In this document: positions 8,975 to 17,511 of the stretch, piece by piece
Position numbering within the stretch: the first letter of the stretch is position 1
Layout: every line of letters begins with the position of its first letter
Assembly: GCA_003343805.1 (NCBI GenBank)
Contig: QAKM01000061.1
Location: 1-34,518 of the forward strand
Direction of reading: 5' to 3'
DNA from: Bacillota bacterium
GTDB taxonomy: Bacteria; Bacillota; Clostridia; Christensenellales; Borkfalkiaceae
Length of the DNA stretch: 34,518 nucleotides
Made by a program: the position numbers and the translations under genes
Notes under the pieces: model-generated
What the model was told of the DNA's origin: nothing
Seen by the model: the letters and a program-made list of their open reading frames with translations, nothing else
The model's database searches: none

Positions 8975-9469
8975 TTATAAGTGGTATTTTGCCTCGATCT
9001 CGGCGTTCTTTGCAAGCACTTTTTCGGCGGCAGCCTTTCGTGCCGCAACGAGCTTTTCGCGGAGCGCTTCGTCGGAGACGGCCAGGATCTCCACGGCAAG
9101 GAGCGCCGCGTTCTGCGCGCCGTCGATGGCGACCGTCGCCACGGGGATGCCGGAGGGCATCTGCACGGTGGAAAGGAGGGCGTCCAGCCCGTCGAGCGTG
9201 GAGCTCTTGACAGGGATGCCGATGACGGGCAGCACGGTGTTGGCCGCAAGCGCGCCCGCAAGGTGCGCCGCCTTGCCCGCCGCCGCGATGATGGCGCCGA
9301 AGCCGTTCTCTGCCGCATGGGAGGAGAACGCCTTTGCCTCCTCGGGGGTGCGGTGCGCGGAGTAGACGTGGACCTCGAAGGGAACGCCGTATTCGCGGAA
9401 CACGGAGAATGCTTTCTCCACGACGGGGAGATCGCTGTCGCTCCCCATGATGACTGCAACTTTCTTCAT
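8975..9469 (-). CDS. purE: N5-carboxyaminoimidazole ribonucleotide mutase, class I PurE
   Basis: PurE moves the carboxyl group of N5-CAIR to give CAIR. The 164-residue protein starts [20 protein letters not shown] and continues with [10 protein letters not shown] and [23 protein letters not shown], all class I PurE signatures. A longer in-frame start at 9553 would run through the terminator-like hairpin; the ATG at 9469 follows AAAGGAGTCAGG and is chosen. It is the first structural gene of the operon, behind the leader described separately. No purK is seen in the window. Confidence 0.97.
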   Translation of the reverse strand: MKKVAVIMGSDSDLPVVEKAFSVFREYGVPFEVHVYSAHRTPEEAKAFSSHAAENGFGAIIAAAGKAAHLAGALAANTVLPVIGIPVKSSTLDGLDALLSTVQMPSGIPVATVAIDGAQNAALLAVEILAVSDEALREKLVAARKAAAEKVLAKNAEIEAKYHL

Positions 9470-9522
9470 AAACCTGACTCCTTTTTCAGATGGTAAACTG
9501 TGCCGTGCGGCGCACCGCCGCG

Positions 9523-9571
9523 AAAAAAATTGACAAGGGGCAATCCTATCCAAGAAGGATAGAATTGCCCC
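9523..9571 (-). terminator. Terminator-like hairpin in the pur leader (candidate attenuator)
   Basis: On the transcribed strand GGGGCAATTCTATCC pairs with GGATAGGATTGCCCC over 15 bp with one G-U, closed by a 5-nt loop. It is followed by TTGTCAATTTTTTT. The T-run starts 7 nt below the stem, which is less canonical than usual. The hairpin lies between the leader ORF stop (9579) and the purE ribosome binding site, where a conditional terminator would act. Confidence 0.6.
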
Positions 9572-9578
9572 CGGGCAT

Positions 9579-9647
9579 TCATTGGTACTTCTTTTTGCTG
9601 CCGCGGAAGCAGAGGCCCCGCAAAGAAACGAAAAAGACGGTTTTCAT
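9579..9647 (-). CDS. Putative 22-aa leader peptide of the pur operon
   Basis: A 22-codon ORF starts MKTVFFVSLRG and ends GSKKKYQ, with TGA at 9579-9581. Its ATG begins 7 nt after the TATAAT of the operon promoter, the normal distance to the transcription start, so the mRNA probably begins at or next to the AUG and is leaderless. The ORF ends 8 nt before the terminator-like hairpin. The arrangement of promoter, short ORF, hairpin and first structural gene is that of translation-coupled attenuation. The peptide has two FF/FR patches, a cysteine and a KKK run, but no obvious run of one regulatory amino acid. Translation is inferred; I do not recognise the peptide family with certainty. Confidence 0.5.
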   Translation of the reverse strand: MKTVFFVSLRGLCFRGSKKKYQ

Positions 9648-9653
9648 AGCGCC

Positions 9654-9682
9654 ATTATAACAACTTCCTTGGCGTAAGTCAA
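9654..9682 (-). promoter_or_regulatory. Sigma-A-type promoter of the pur operon
   Basis: On the minus strand the -35 box TTGACT (9677-9682) and the -10 box TATAAT (9654-9659) are 17 nt apart, near the sigma-A consensus. The predicted start is the A at about 9647. No other promoter of this quality was seen upstream of purE. Confidence 0.85.
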
Positions 9683-9685
9683 GCG

Positions 9686-9731
9686 TTCCGCGCGGAATTT
9701 CTTTGCCATTCCGCGTGAAAACCGCGTGAAA
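9686..9731 (-). promoter_or_regulatory. Repeated CCGCG motifs just upstream of the pur -35 box
   Basis: The perfect 12-bp palindrome TTCCGCGCGGAA (9686-9697) lies 3 nt upstream of the -35 box. Two direct copies of CCGCGTGAAA follow (9711-9720 and 9722-9731), spaced 11 bp, about one helical turn. This is a likely operator or activator site; no PurR box or purine riboswitch aptamer was recognised in its place. Confidence 0.4.
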
Positions 9732-9856
9732 TTTTACGATCATGTTGAGTGCTTACGTATCTTTCCGGACGCGCGGAAAAGCGGCCGCCCGTAAAAGCCG
9801 GTGCAGCCGCCGTCCTGTTTTCGGGCACAAGGGGAACGCGCCCGTTCGCGTACCCT

Positions 9857-10753
9857 TCAAAATCCGAACTTTTCCAAGACCTCCTGCCGGGTGGGGATGG
9901 AGGCCTGCGCCCCCCGCCGCGTGACCGTGATGGCCGCCGCCGCGTTGGCATAGCGGAGCGCCTCCCGCAAAGGTTTCCCCTCCGCCAGCCTGACGGCGAG
10001 CGCCCCCGTGAACGTATCCCCCGCCGCCGTCGTATCGGCAACGGGCGCCTTGATGCAGTCCTCGCAGATGAGATCGTTCCCCGCAAGGCAGCAGTATCCG
10101 TTCTTTCCCAGCGTCACGACGACGCACCCGATGCCCGCATCGAAGAAGGTCTGCGCACTCGGGCGGATGTTCTTCTTTCCCGTAAAAAATTCAAACTCGG
10201 TCTCGTTGGGCGTGATGATGTCCACAAAGCGGAAATAGGGAACGATCTCCCTGTTGGCGGGAGCGGGATCGAGGATGGTGGTCATCCCCCGCTCCTTTGC
10301 CGCCCGCAGGGCATAGCCGACGACGGAGATCTCGTTTTCGAGCTGTGTGAGGAAGATATCCCCCGCCTTCGCCGAGGCGAGCAGAGCGTCCACGTCCTCC
10401 GCGCCCGCATACGCATTGGCGCCCGCATCGAGGATGATGCGGTTGTCCCCGCCGACGACGGTGATGACCGCCGTCCCCGAGGAGACCTTGCGCACGGTGC
10501 GCACGCTCTCCGTGTTCACGCCGTACCCGTTCAGATCGCTCTTGAGATAGGTGCCGAAGGGATCGTCCCCCACGCAGCCGCCGAGATAGACCTTCCCGCC
10601 CAGCTTGGCGCAGGCGACCGCCTGGTTGGCACCCTTGCCGCCCGAATTGATCATGAACCCGCTGCCGTACATCGTCTCGCCCGCCTCGGGGATCCGGGGC
10701 GCAGAGATGACGAGGTCGGTATTCAGACTTCCGAATACATAGATGTTTTTCAT
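9857..10753 (-). CDS. rbsK: Ribokinase-family (PfkB) sugar kinase
   Basis: The 298-residue protein is a PfkB-fold kinase, most like ribokinase, which phosphorylates ribose at O5. It starts [15 protein letters not shown], with the substrate motif [19 protein letters not shown] near residues 36-54 and the ATP/catalytic motif [19 protein letters not shown] near residues 240-258, whose Asp in AAGD is the expected base. A longer frame exists upstream, but the ATG at 10753 sits in an ATGA overlap with the preceding gene, which decides the start. As last gene of the nucleoside-uptake operon it would catch ribose released by the enzyme next to it. Nucleoside kinase activity is an alternative. No clear U-rich terminator follows. 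Confidence 0.88.
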   Translation of the reverse strand: MKNIYVFGSLNTDLVISAPRIPEAGETMYGSGFMINSGGKGANQAVACAKLGGKVYLGGCVGDDPFGTYLKSDLNGYGVNTESVRTVRKVSSGTAVITVVGGDNRIILDAGANAYAGAEDVDALLASAKAGDIFLTQLENEISVVGYALRAAKERGMTTILDPAPANREIVPYFRFVDIITPNETEFEFFTGKKNIRPSAQTFFDAGIGCVVVTLGKNGYCCLAGNDLICEDCIKAPVADTTAAGDTFTGALAVRLAEGKPLREALRYANAAAAITVTRRGAQASIPTRQEVLEKFGF

Positions 10754-12135
10754 TGCCGCAGCTTTTTTGCCACCTCTGCCGTCTGTTCCGCGACGGCGCG
10801 GATACTGATCTCCTTGCGGTCGCGCATATACGTCTCCAGGCGGTCGCCGATGGGAGCCGTCCACTTTTCGCCGATGGGCACCCCGTTCATGACCGCGATC
10901 GCCGTGGCGATCTGCGCCGCATTGCAGTCGACGTCGTAGCCGATCTGCGCGATGATGTGCATCGTCTCCTCGAAGTCGCCCCGTCCGAAGCGCAGCGCCA
11001 CCACCTCTGCCGCCGCATTGGGGTAGGCGTGGATCCAGTTATAGCGCTCGTACCGCTTTTCGCAGGGTTTCCAGGCCGAGAGCCAATCGCCGTGCGCATC
11101 GCACTGCTCCATCGCAAAGCGCAGCACCGAGGCATACTCGCTGTCCTCCGGAATGGCCGCGATGCTCTCCTTTAAGAGGGTATCGACGTCGGTCAGCACA
11201 TAGGAAAGGCTGACGAGCACGGCGTTGAAGATCTCGCCCAGGATGCCGTTGTTGTGATGGGAGACGCTGCCGTCGAGGAAGGCGAGCCGCGCCGCCTCCC
11301 GCGCATTCCCCGGAGCGACCATGCCGCAGACCGCCCCGCGCATCTGCGCACCGATCCACTCGCGGTAAGGGTTGTTGCGGTATCCGCTCTCGGGCGGATA
11401 GATGCCGAGACGGAGATTCTTGAGCGCCACCTCCTCCGCCGACCAGCCGAAGGGGATGAGCGCCAGCCACTGTTCGGCGACGTCCGCCGCCGTCAGACGG
11501 GTCCCCTTCTCCTTCGCCGCCTCGAGAAAGGCGAGCTCGTAGGTGATATCGTCGTTCATGGTGTTGGGCGTGCGCGGATAACCGTAGATCTGCCCGAACA
11601 CCGAGGTGATGTTCTCCGTCGTATAGCCCTCGATGGCCGTGCCGAGCGCACCCGCACAGATTTGCGCCTGCCACCCCAGATGCGTCCTGCGGAGGAAGTC
11701 CTCGCTCTCCGCGTCATAGGGATACACGGGCAGCGATGCCGCACGCTCGATCGCTTCAAAGCGATCGTACACGGGATAGCGGTGATAGGGATGCCCCTCC
11801 GCCCGGGGTGCGACGGAGAGAAGGTGGAACACCCTGCCCGTGAGGAGCGCCAGCTTCGCCTGATCGCCCCGTTCCAGGGCCTCCATGCCCTCTTCGATGA
11901 GCGCCTCCGCCGCAGAGACGTCATAGCCCATGTTCTCCATGTCCTGCATGGCGGCAACGATGACGTGCTCCTCGGCGCCCGAACCGGGCACATTGCTCTT
12001 CCACTTCATCTCGTTGAGATGACATTCCATTCGGTCATATCGTTCACAGACCGACCAGCCCTGCTCCTCTTCGCTGAGCACCACGGGACGGGCGGCCTGC
12101 ATGGTTTCAAGTTCCAGTTGCCATGCCTTTTTCAT
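10750..12135 (-). CDS. ADP-ribosylglycohydrolase-fold (DraG-like) enzyme
   Basis: The 461-residue protein belongs to the ADP-ribosylglycohydrolase superfamily, which cleaves N- or O-glycosidic bonds to ribose using metal-bound acidic residues. Seen are [15 protein letters not shown], then [15 protein letters not shown] (the NDD replacing the usual TDDT), and near the C-terminus [21 protein letters not shown], matching the second metal motif (usually GGDTDTNAA). It is longer than typical DraG (about 300), with an N-terminal extension. It sits between the nucleoside permease and a ribokinase and overlaps both, by 29 nt and 4 nt. I infer that it frees ribose from an imported ribosyl compound; this is not demonstrated. 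AGGAGGACAGCA precedes the ATG. Confidence 0.8.
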   Translation of the reverse strand: MKKAWQLELETMQAARPVVLSEEEQGWSVCERYDRMECHLNEMKWKSNVPGSGAEEHVIVAAMQDMENMGYDVSAAEALIEEGMEALERGDQAKLALLTGRVFHLLSVAPRAEGHPYHRYPVYDRFEAIERAASLPVYPYDAESEDFLRRTHLGWQAQICAGALGTAIEGYTTENITSVFGQIYGYPRTPNTMNDDITYELAFLEAAKEKGTRLTAADVAEQWLALIPFGWSAEEVALKNLRLGIYPPESGYRNNPYREWIGAQMRGAVCGMVAPGNAREAARLAFLDGSVSHHNNGILGEIFNAVLVSLSYVLTDVDTLLKESIAAIPEDSEYASVLRFAMEQCDAHGDWLSAWKPCEKRYERYNWIHAYPNAAAEVVALRFGRGDFEETMHIIAQIGYDVDCNAAQIATAIAVMNGVPIGEKWTAPIGDRLETYMRDRKEISIRAVAEQTAEVAKKLRQ

Positions 12136-13084
12136 TGCTGTCCTCCTCGGATCGGATGATCTTCGGCTTATCTGCCCCCGCCTTGCGCGCCCGGTCGATC
12201 ACTGCATAGGCAATGAGCGCAAGGAGCGTCATGACATAGGGCAGGGTATTGAGAAGTTCGTAATATTCCGCGCCCAGCACAGCCTGCGAGCCGAGCGCAA
12301 AGCTGTCCACCACGCCGAACAGGAAGGAAAACAGGGCCGTGAGCCAGGGGATGCCTGCGCCCATCGCTTCGGCGGCGACTCCGATGAAGCCTCTTCCGCC
12401 CACCATGCCCGCCGAGAAATATGAAAGCCCTGCCATCGAGAGATACGCCCCGCCCAGACCGCAGAAGATGCCGCACAGGATGAGCGCCTTCATCCGCTGC
12501 CGATCGGGGTCGATGCCGACCGAACGGGCCGCTTCCTCGTGATATCCCGTCGCCCGAAGATAGGCCCCCGTCCGCGTGCGGTTGAGCAGCAGCGTGAGCA
12601 GCACCAGGCAGGCGATCGCCACATAAAAGAGAAGATTCTGCCCGAACAGGAGTTTGCCGAGGACGGGGATCTCCGAAAGCCACGGGATGAAGAGCGAAGG
12701 GATCTGCACGCTGGGCGCGCCCGAGGAGTCGCCCTTGACCCCCAGCACGCTGTAGAGAAGAAAGACGCAGAAGCCCGTCGCAAAGGTATTGAGGGCAATG
12801 CCCGTGAGCACGCTGTCCGTCCCCAGCCTGCGCGCCGCCGCAAACAGGATGAGCGACATGACGACGCCCGCCGCGAGCGCGGCGAGAAGCCCCACCGCCC
12901 AGCTCGCCGTATAGTGGCTGACGAGCGCGCCCGTGACCGCCGCCACGGACATGGAGCCCTCGATGTTGATGTTGAGCAGCCCCACCTTGTTGGAGATGAG
13001 CGCCGCGAACCCCGCAAAGAGGATGGGCAGCGCCGCCGTGACGCAGGAGAGCAGAAAGGCCTCCGAAAAGAGATACTCTAACAT
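12107..13084 (-). CDS. nupQ: Nucleoside ABC transporter permease, NupQ/YufQ type
   Basis: The 325-residue, very hydrophobic protein is the second permease of a BmpA-type nucleoside importer (COG1079-like). Family marks include LISNKVGLLNINIEGSMSVAAV near the N-terminus, GVKGDSSGAPSVQIPSLF, and the coupling stretch GYHEEAARSVGIDPDRQRMKAL. About eight to nine membrane segments can be seen. The ATG follows AAAGGAGGCAG and overlaps the upstream permease by 7 nt. The pair of permeases, the duplicated ATPase and the binding lipoprotein form a complete importer. Confidence 0.9.
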   Translation of the reverse strand: MLEYLFSEAFLLSCVTAALPILFAGFAALISNKVGLLNINIEGSMSVAAVTGALVSHYTASWAVGLLAALAAGVVMSLILFAAARRLGTDSVLTGIALNTFATGFCVFLLYSVLGVKGDSSGAPSVQIPSLFIPWLSEIPVLGKLLFGQNLLFYVAIACLVLLTLLLNRTRTGAYLRATGYHEEAARSVGIDPDRQRMKALILCGIFCGLGGAYLSMAGLSYFSAGMVGGRGFIGVAAEAMGAGIPWLTALFSFLFGVVDSFALGSQAVLGAEYYELLNTLPYVMTLLALIAYAVIDRARKAGADKPKIIRSEEDSNEKGMATGT

Positions 13085-14238
13085 ACTGCCTCCTTTTCTT
13101 CCTCCTTGGGCGCCTCTTCCCGCCTCCGCCGTGCGGAGGAGAGCTTTTTGAAGAGCGCCGTCGCCCCGAAGAGAATGATGATGATCGCCTGGATCATGTA
13201 GATGACGTCGTTGGGGACGTCGCCGAGGCGCGCCATATTGAGCGCTCCCACCCGCAGATAGGCGAGAAAGAGCGAGGCGATCGGCACGAGGAAGGGATTG
13301 TTGTTTGCCATGATGGCGATGACGAAGCCGTCAAAGCCGTAGTTGGGAAGCGCCTTCCAGTCGAAACGGTAATAATTGCCGAGGAAGAACGCCGCTCCGC
13401 CCAATCCGGCGATGCCCGCACCCATCACCTGCGAGGAGACGATGGTGCGCTTGGTGTTGATGCCGCAGTACTCCGCAAAGGAGGGATTGTCGCCCGTCAT
13501 GCGGATGCGGTATCCCCACTTGGTCTTGAAGAGAAAGAGCCCGCCGAGAACGGCCACAAGGAGCGCGATGAGGATGGAGGAGCTCAGATCGTTGTCGCGG
13601 TCGAGCCAGGGAAGTTTCATGCCGTCCTCCAAAAGAGGCGTCTTGTAGATCTCGTCCGACACGACGACATGATACAGCAGATAGAGCACCACCCACAGCA
13701 CGATGAAATTGAGCATGAGCGACGAGACGAACTCGTTGACGCCCAGGCCCGCCTTGAGCTTGGCGGGGATGTAGCCCACGATGCCCGCGATGACCGCCGC
13801 CGCGATCACGCAGAAGAGCGGCAGCAGGACGGGCGGGAAGGGAAGCGCGGGAGCCATCCAGGCCGCCGCGAATGCCCCCAGGAAGAAGGCGCCTTCCACA
13901 AACATATTGAACTGTTTGCAGCGCGTCATGATGCACACCGCCGTACCCGTAAAGATGAGCGGCACGGCCTGCGTGACGATGTTGGCGAGCGAATAGGAGT
14001 CTCCGAAGGGAGAGAGGAAGAAGATGGCGATGTTTTCGCCCGGGGAATCGCTCGCGATGAGGATGACGACGACGGCCGCCAGCACCGCCGCCAGCAGGGC
14101 GACGGCGATCTTGAGAAGCGAAAAGAGAAATTCCTTTGCCTTTTCCGTCCTGCACAGGGCGCAAAGGCGCGTCCAGGCCGCCGCAAAGAAGGACTTTGCG
14201 CGTTCCGGGAACCCCTTAGATCCGTTCTGTCTATCCAT
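13078..14238 (-). CDS. nupP: Nucleoside ABC transporter permease, NupP/YufP type
   Basis: The 386-residue membrane protein is the first permease of the importer (COG4603-like). It has a charged cytoplasmic N-terminus of about 45 residues and then roughly nine hydrophobic segments. Family features are FFLSPFGDSYSLANIVTQAVPLIFTGTAV (in outline) and the coupling region YRIRMTGDNPSFAEYCGINTKR. It overlaps the ATPase gene by 8 nt and the next permease gene by 7 nt, so the subunits are translationally coupled. Confidence 0.9.
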   Translation of the reverse strand: MDRQNGSKGFPERAKSFFAAAWTRLCALCRTEKAKEFLFSLLKIAVALLAAVLAAVVVILIASDSPGENIAIFFLSPFGDSYSLANIVTQAVPLIFTGTAVCIMTRCKQFNMFVEGAFFLGAFAAAWMAPALPFPPVLLPLFCVIAAAVIAGIVGYIPAKLKAGLGVNEFVSSLMLNFIVLWVVLYLLYHVVVSDEIYKTPLLEDGMKLPWLDRDNDLSSSILIALLVAVLGGLFLFKTKWGYRIRMTGDNPSFAEYCGINTKRTIVSSQVMGAGIAGLGGAAFFLGNYYRFDWKALPNYGFDGFVIAIMANNNPFLVPIASLFLAYLRVGALNMARLGDVPNDVIYMIQAIIIILFGATALFKKLSSARRRREEAPKEEEKEAVC

Positions 14239-15757
14239 GCGTCACCTCCATGCGGTCGATGCCCAGCATATACCGTCCGAGCTGTTCCTCGCTCGTTCCC
14301 TGCACGTCCGTGATCTCGGCGACGATCTCGCCGCCGTGAAAGACGAGGATGCGGTCGGAGAGCGCGAACATTTCGCTCATGTCTGCCGAGACGAGCAGCA
14401 CCGCACCGCCGCGGTCGCGAAGCTCGGTCAGTTTCTGATGGATGAAGGCGATGGAGCCGATGTCGACGCCGCGCGTCGGCTGATCGGCAACGAGCAGGAC
14501 GGGAGAGGCCTCCAGCTCGCGCGCCACGATCACCTTCTGCATATTGCCGCCCGAAAGCGAGCGCATCTTCTGCCCCGGCGTTCCCTTGACGGAATAGCGT
14601 CCGATGACCTCTTTCACGCGCGCTTTCAGGCGCTTCTCTTTGAGAAACCCCAGGCGGCTCTCGCTGTCACAGCAGAGCGCGATGAGATTGTCGAAGATGC
14701 TCCCGTCGGGATCGCACCCCGTGCGGAGGCGGTCCTCCGGGATGTGCGCAACGCCGAGCGCGCGGATCCTGCGCACGGAACGGCCGTCAAGCTCCTGCCC
14801 TTCCACCGTCACGCTGCCGCGGTATTTCGGGACCAGCCCGCACAGAACTTCCGCCGCCTCCTTCTGTCCGTTGCCCTCCACGCCGGCAAGCCCCAGGATC
14901 TCGCCCCGGTGCACGGCGAAGGAGACGCCCGATACGGCCTCCTTTCCGCCCCTGCCTGCGATGTGCAGATCGGAGACGGCTGCAACTTCCTCCCCGGGAG
15001 AAAAGGGGAGCTTGTCCGGCTCGGTCTTGACGGAGGAACCCACCATCAGGCGGGAGATATCCTCCTCCGTGACCTCGCTCACTTCGTATGTTCCAAGCGT
15101 TCTGCCGGCGCGCATCACGGTGACGCGGTCGCACAGCCGCTTGATCTCGCGCAGTTTGTGCGTGATGATGACGATGCTGCACCCGTCCTCCTTGAGGAGC
15201 AGGAGCTGACGGAAGAGCTCCTCCGTCTCCTGCGGGGTGAGCACGGCAGTCGGCTCATCGAGGATGAGCACCTTTGCCCCGCGCGCGAGCACCTTCAAGA
15301 TCTCCACCTTCTGTGCCTGTCCGACGGGAAGATCGCCGCACTTTGCGCGGATGTCCATCGCCATGTCGTACTTTCCCGCGAGCTCTTCGGCAGCCGCGCG
15401 CATCTTCTTTTCCCGAAGAAAGCCGAGCTTCCCGCAGTCCTCGCAGCCGAGAAAGATGTTGCGGTAGACGGGAAATTCGTTCACCAGCATGAAGTGCTGC
15501 CACACCATGCCGATGCCGAGCGCCTGCGCATCCTTTGCCGAACGGAAGTTCACGCGCTCGCCGCGGAAGAAGATCTCCCCCGAGGTGGGCTTTTCCGCCC
15601 CGCTGAGCATCTTCATGAGCGTCGATTTGCCCGCGCCGTTCTCACCGGCGACGGCATGGATCTCCCCTTCCGCGAGCGAAAAGCAGGCGCCCTCGTTGGC
15701 AGCAACGCCGTTCGGATAAATCTTGGTGATATCCTTCATTTCCAGCAAGGGCTGCAT
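14231..15757 (-). CDS. nupO: Nucleoside ABC transporter ATPase with two ABC domains, NupO/YufO type
   Basis: The 508-residue protein has two fused ATP-binding domains, as in NupO, RbsA and MglA. Domain 1 has Walker A GENGAGKSTLMKML near residues 38-51, signature LPVGQAQKVEILK and Walker B KVLILDEPTAVLTPQE. Domain 2 has a degenerate Walker A (GLAGVEGNGQKEAAE), signature RSLSGGNMQKVIVARE and LLVADQPTRGVDIG, as usual in this family, so it hydrolyses mainly or only at one site. It lies 24 nt after the binding-protein gene. Confidence 0.94.
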   Translation of the reverse strand: MQPLLEMKDITKIYPNGVAANEGACFSLAEGEIHAVAGENGAGKSTLMKMLSGAEKPTSGEIFFRGERVNFRSAKDAQALGIGMVWQHFMLVNEFPVYRNIFLGCEDCGKLGFLREKKMRAAAEELAGKYDMAMDIRAKCGDLPVGQAQKVEILKVLARGAKVLILDEPTAVLTPQETEELFRQLLLLKEDGCSIVIITHKLREIKRLCDRVTVMRAGRTLGTYEVSEVTEEDISRLMVGSSVKTEPDKLPFSPGEEVAAVSDLHIAGRGGKEAVSGVSFAVHRGEILGLAGVEGNGQKEAAEVLCGLVPKYRGSVTVEGQELDGRSVRRIRALGVAHIPEDRLRTGCDPDGSIFDNLIALCCDSESRLGFLKEKRLKARVKEVIGRYSVKGTPGQKMRSLSGGNMQKVIVARELEASPVLLVADQPTRGVDIGSIAFIHQKLTELRDRGGAVLLVSADMSEMFALSDRILVFHGGEIVAEITDVQGTSEEQLGRYMLGIDRMEVTHG

Positions 15758-15781
15758 ACCTTCCTCCTTCCGAGCCCGACG

Positions 15782-16933
15782 TCACTTCGTGGGATCGAGT
15801 TCTGCAAAGAGCGCGTTGAGTTCGTCGGCGCTCATGTAGCGCTTGAGGCCGCTCTTCACCTCGATGGTGCCGTCCGCAAGCCCTTGGGCGAGCTCGCCGA
15901 CGAGCGCGCGGTCCTCTTCGCTCAGGATCGCTGCGTAGTTGTCATTTTCGACGATGCCGATCATGCCCTCCCGGATGCCCAGCGTCTCGAGGACGCCGAA
16001 CTCGAGCGTGCCTTCGAGGAACTGCTCGCACGCATTGTAGAGCGCCAGATCCACCCGCTTGAGCACGGAGGTCACGATCGTATCCGCCTTGGCGGGATCG
16101 GCCGAAGCATAGTAGTCGTACTGATCGCTGTCCACGCCGATGGCGAGCTTACCCTTGGTCTTGGCGGCATCGAAGCATCCGAGGCCCGCCTGCGAAGCGG
16201 CCTGGAAGAGCACCTCGACGCCCTGATCGTAGAAACTCTCGGCGATCTGTTTGCCCTTGGGGCTGTTCGTGAAGTCGCCGATGTAGCTGTTATAGGCGCC
16301 AACGTCCGTTCCCTTGAGCTCGTTGATCTTCTGCACGCCCTGCATGAAGCCGCAGGCGAAATCGTTGATGATGTCGTTGCGCGCCCCGCCGACGAAGGCC
16401 GTGTTCTCCGCGCCCTTTTCAAGGGTGAGGAGCGCCGCGACCGCCCCCGCGAGGAATCCGCCCTCGTTCTGCTTGAACATCATGGAATGGACGGTGGGAT
16501 AGTCCGCGGCCGCATTGTCGCGGATCTCCGTATCGAAGATGATGAAGCGCCGGTCCGCATACTTGGAACGCCCCACGAGGCGCTGCAGCGGCTCGCGCAT
16601 ATCGCTCGTCGCCACGATGATGAGGTCATACGCCTCGTTCGCGGTCTGGGTGAGCGTCGATTCCCACTTGGAGGTGTCGGACGAGCCGAGCTCCATGATG
16701 TTGACCTCCGTTTCGGGATGATCCTTCTGGAATTGCAGCATCCCCGCATTGGCGGAATCGAAGAAGGACATATCCCCGAGGTCTCCGTTGATGATGAGTG
16801 CGATGCGCGTCTTGCCGTCGTCGAGGTCGGCGACATCGCTGCCGCCTCCCCCGCCGGTGCCGTCGCAGCCGGCAAACAGTGCCGCCGACAGGAGCGTGAG
16901 CGCGATCGCCGTGATCCTTTTCCAATGTTTCAT
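15782..16933 (-). CDS. bmpA: BmpA/NupN-type nucleoside-binding lipoprotein
   Basis: The 383-residue lipoprotein is the solute receptor of the importer (BMP family, PF02608). The signal peptide ends in the lipobox LFAGC, followed by a Gly/Ser linker. Family features include KTRIALIINGDLGDMSFFDSANAG, a middle part with FLAGAVAALLTLEKGAENTAFVGG, and AIGVDSDQYDYYASADPAK. Two ATGs are possible, 6 nt apart. CAGGG lies only 2 nt before the first and 8 nt before the second, so 16933 is chosen. A nucleoside such as inosine or guanosine is the likely ligand; the exact one cannot be read here. Confidence 0.92.
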   Translation of the reverse strand: MKHWKRITAIALTLLSAALFAGCDGTGGGGGSDVADLDDGKTRIALIINGDLGDMSFFDSANAGMLQFQKDHPETEVNIMELGSSDTSKWESTLTQTANEAYDLIIVATSDMREPLQRLVGRSKYADRRFIIFDTEIRDNAAADYPTVHSMMFKQNEGGFLAGAVAALLTLEKGAENTAFVGGARNDIINDFACGFMQGVQKINELKGTDVGAYNSYIGDFTNSPKGKQIAESFYDQGVEVLFQAASQAGLGCFDAAKTKGKLAIGVDSDQYDYYASADPAKADTIVTSVLKRVDLALYNACEQFLEGTLEFGVLETLGIREGMIGIVENDNYAAILSEEDRALVGELAQGLADGTIEVKSGLKRYMSADELNALFAELDPTK

Positions 16934-16998
16934 AAGCATATCCCTGCCTTATCGAATGATATCTGTTTCAGGACGGGCCGTCCTTTGCGCGGATGCCG

Positions 16999-17466
16999 TC
17001 AGAACGTGGAGGCGATGTACTCCCACAGGAGATAGGTGCCGTCCACACAGCGGATCTGATTGCAGCCCCAGTTGCTGGAGACGCCGTTGATGCTGAAATT
17101 CCAGTACATATACTCCCCGTCGATCTCCTTGTTCTCGTAGTCGCCGATCTTGTTGACGAAGCCCGCCGAGAGGCCGTCCTGCGCCAGGCCCTTCTCCGAG
17201 AGCGCCGCCGAGGTGAACTCGCTCGCCCACATATCGTCCGAGGTCAGCGTGACGGTGCCGTCATAGAGAACGTCCTCGTTCGCCACGATCTTGACGAAGA
17301 TGGTATAGGTGGGCGCATAGGGCGTATGCCCCGCGACGGCATATTCCGTCGTATCCGGGCCCGCCTTCCATGCGTAATCGGGTCCTCCGCTGCACGCAGC
17401 AAACCCCATCAGCGCCGCCAGCGCGATCACGAGCATCCCGACCGTAGCCATAAATTTGCGTTTCAT
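16999..17466 (-). CDS. Small DUF4430-type lipoprotein
   Basis: The 155-residue protein has a signal peptide ending in GFAAC (lipobox) and one small domain. The C-terminal pattern YWNFSINGVSSNWGCNQIRC followed by a Trp-Glu-Tyr ending resembles DUF4430 (PF14478), which is related to the ligand-binding domain of transcobalamin and is common in secreted Clostridia proteins. It lies 45 nt after the PHP gene and 65 nt before bmpA, so it is probably co-transcribed. It may be an accessory ligand-binding protein of the importer. GGAGGGAAAAG precedes the ATG. Confidence 0.7.
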   Translation of the reverse strand: MKRKFMATVGMLVIALAALMGFAACSGGPDYAWKAGPDTTEYAVAGHTPYAPTYTIFVKIVANEDVLYDGTVTLTSDDMWASEFTSAALSEKGLAQDGLSAGFVNKIGDYENKEIDGEYMYWNFSINGVSSNWGCNQIRCVDGTYLLWEYIASTF

Positions 17467-17511
17467 TTCTTTTCCCTCCGTAATGTTTATTCAGACAACA
17501 GGCTCTGCCTG

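Noticed and set aside
9480..9760. Purine riboswitch or ykkC-type (PRPP, ppGpp) riboswitch ahead of purE
   Set aside because: No aptamer core of these classes can be laid over the 180-nt leader; the leader ORF and one hairpin fill it.
9760..9856. Terminator after the ribokinase gene
   Set aside because: GC-rich partial inverted repeats exist but no stem with a T-run follows on the minus strand, so no terminator is claimed.
14024..17035. Open plus-strand frame of 1003 codons opposite the nucleoside transporter
   Set aside because: It covers well-identified minus-strand genes for permease, ATPase and binding protein and has no protein-like motifs of its own.
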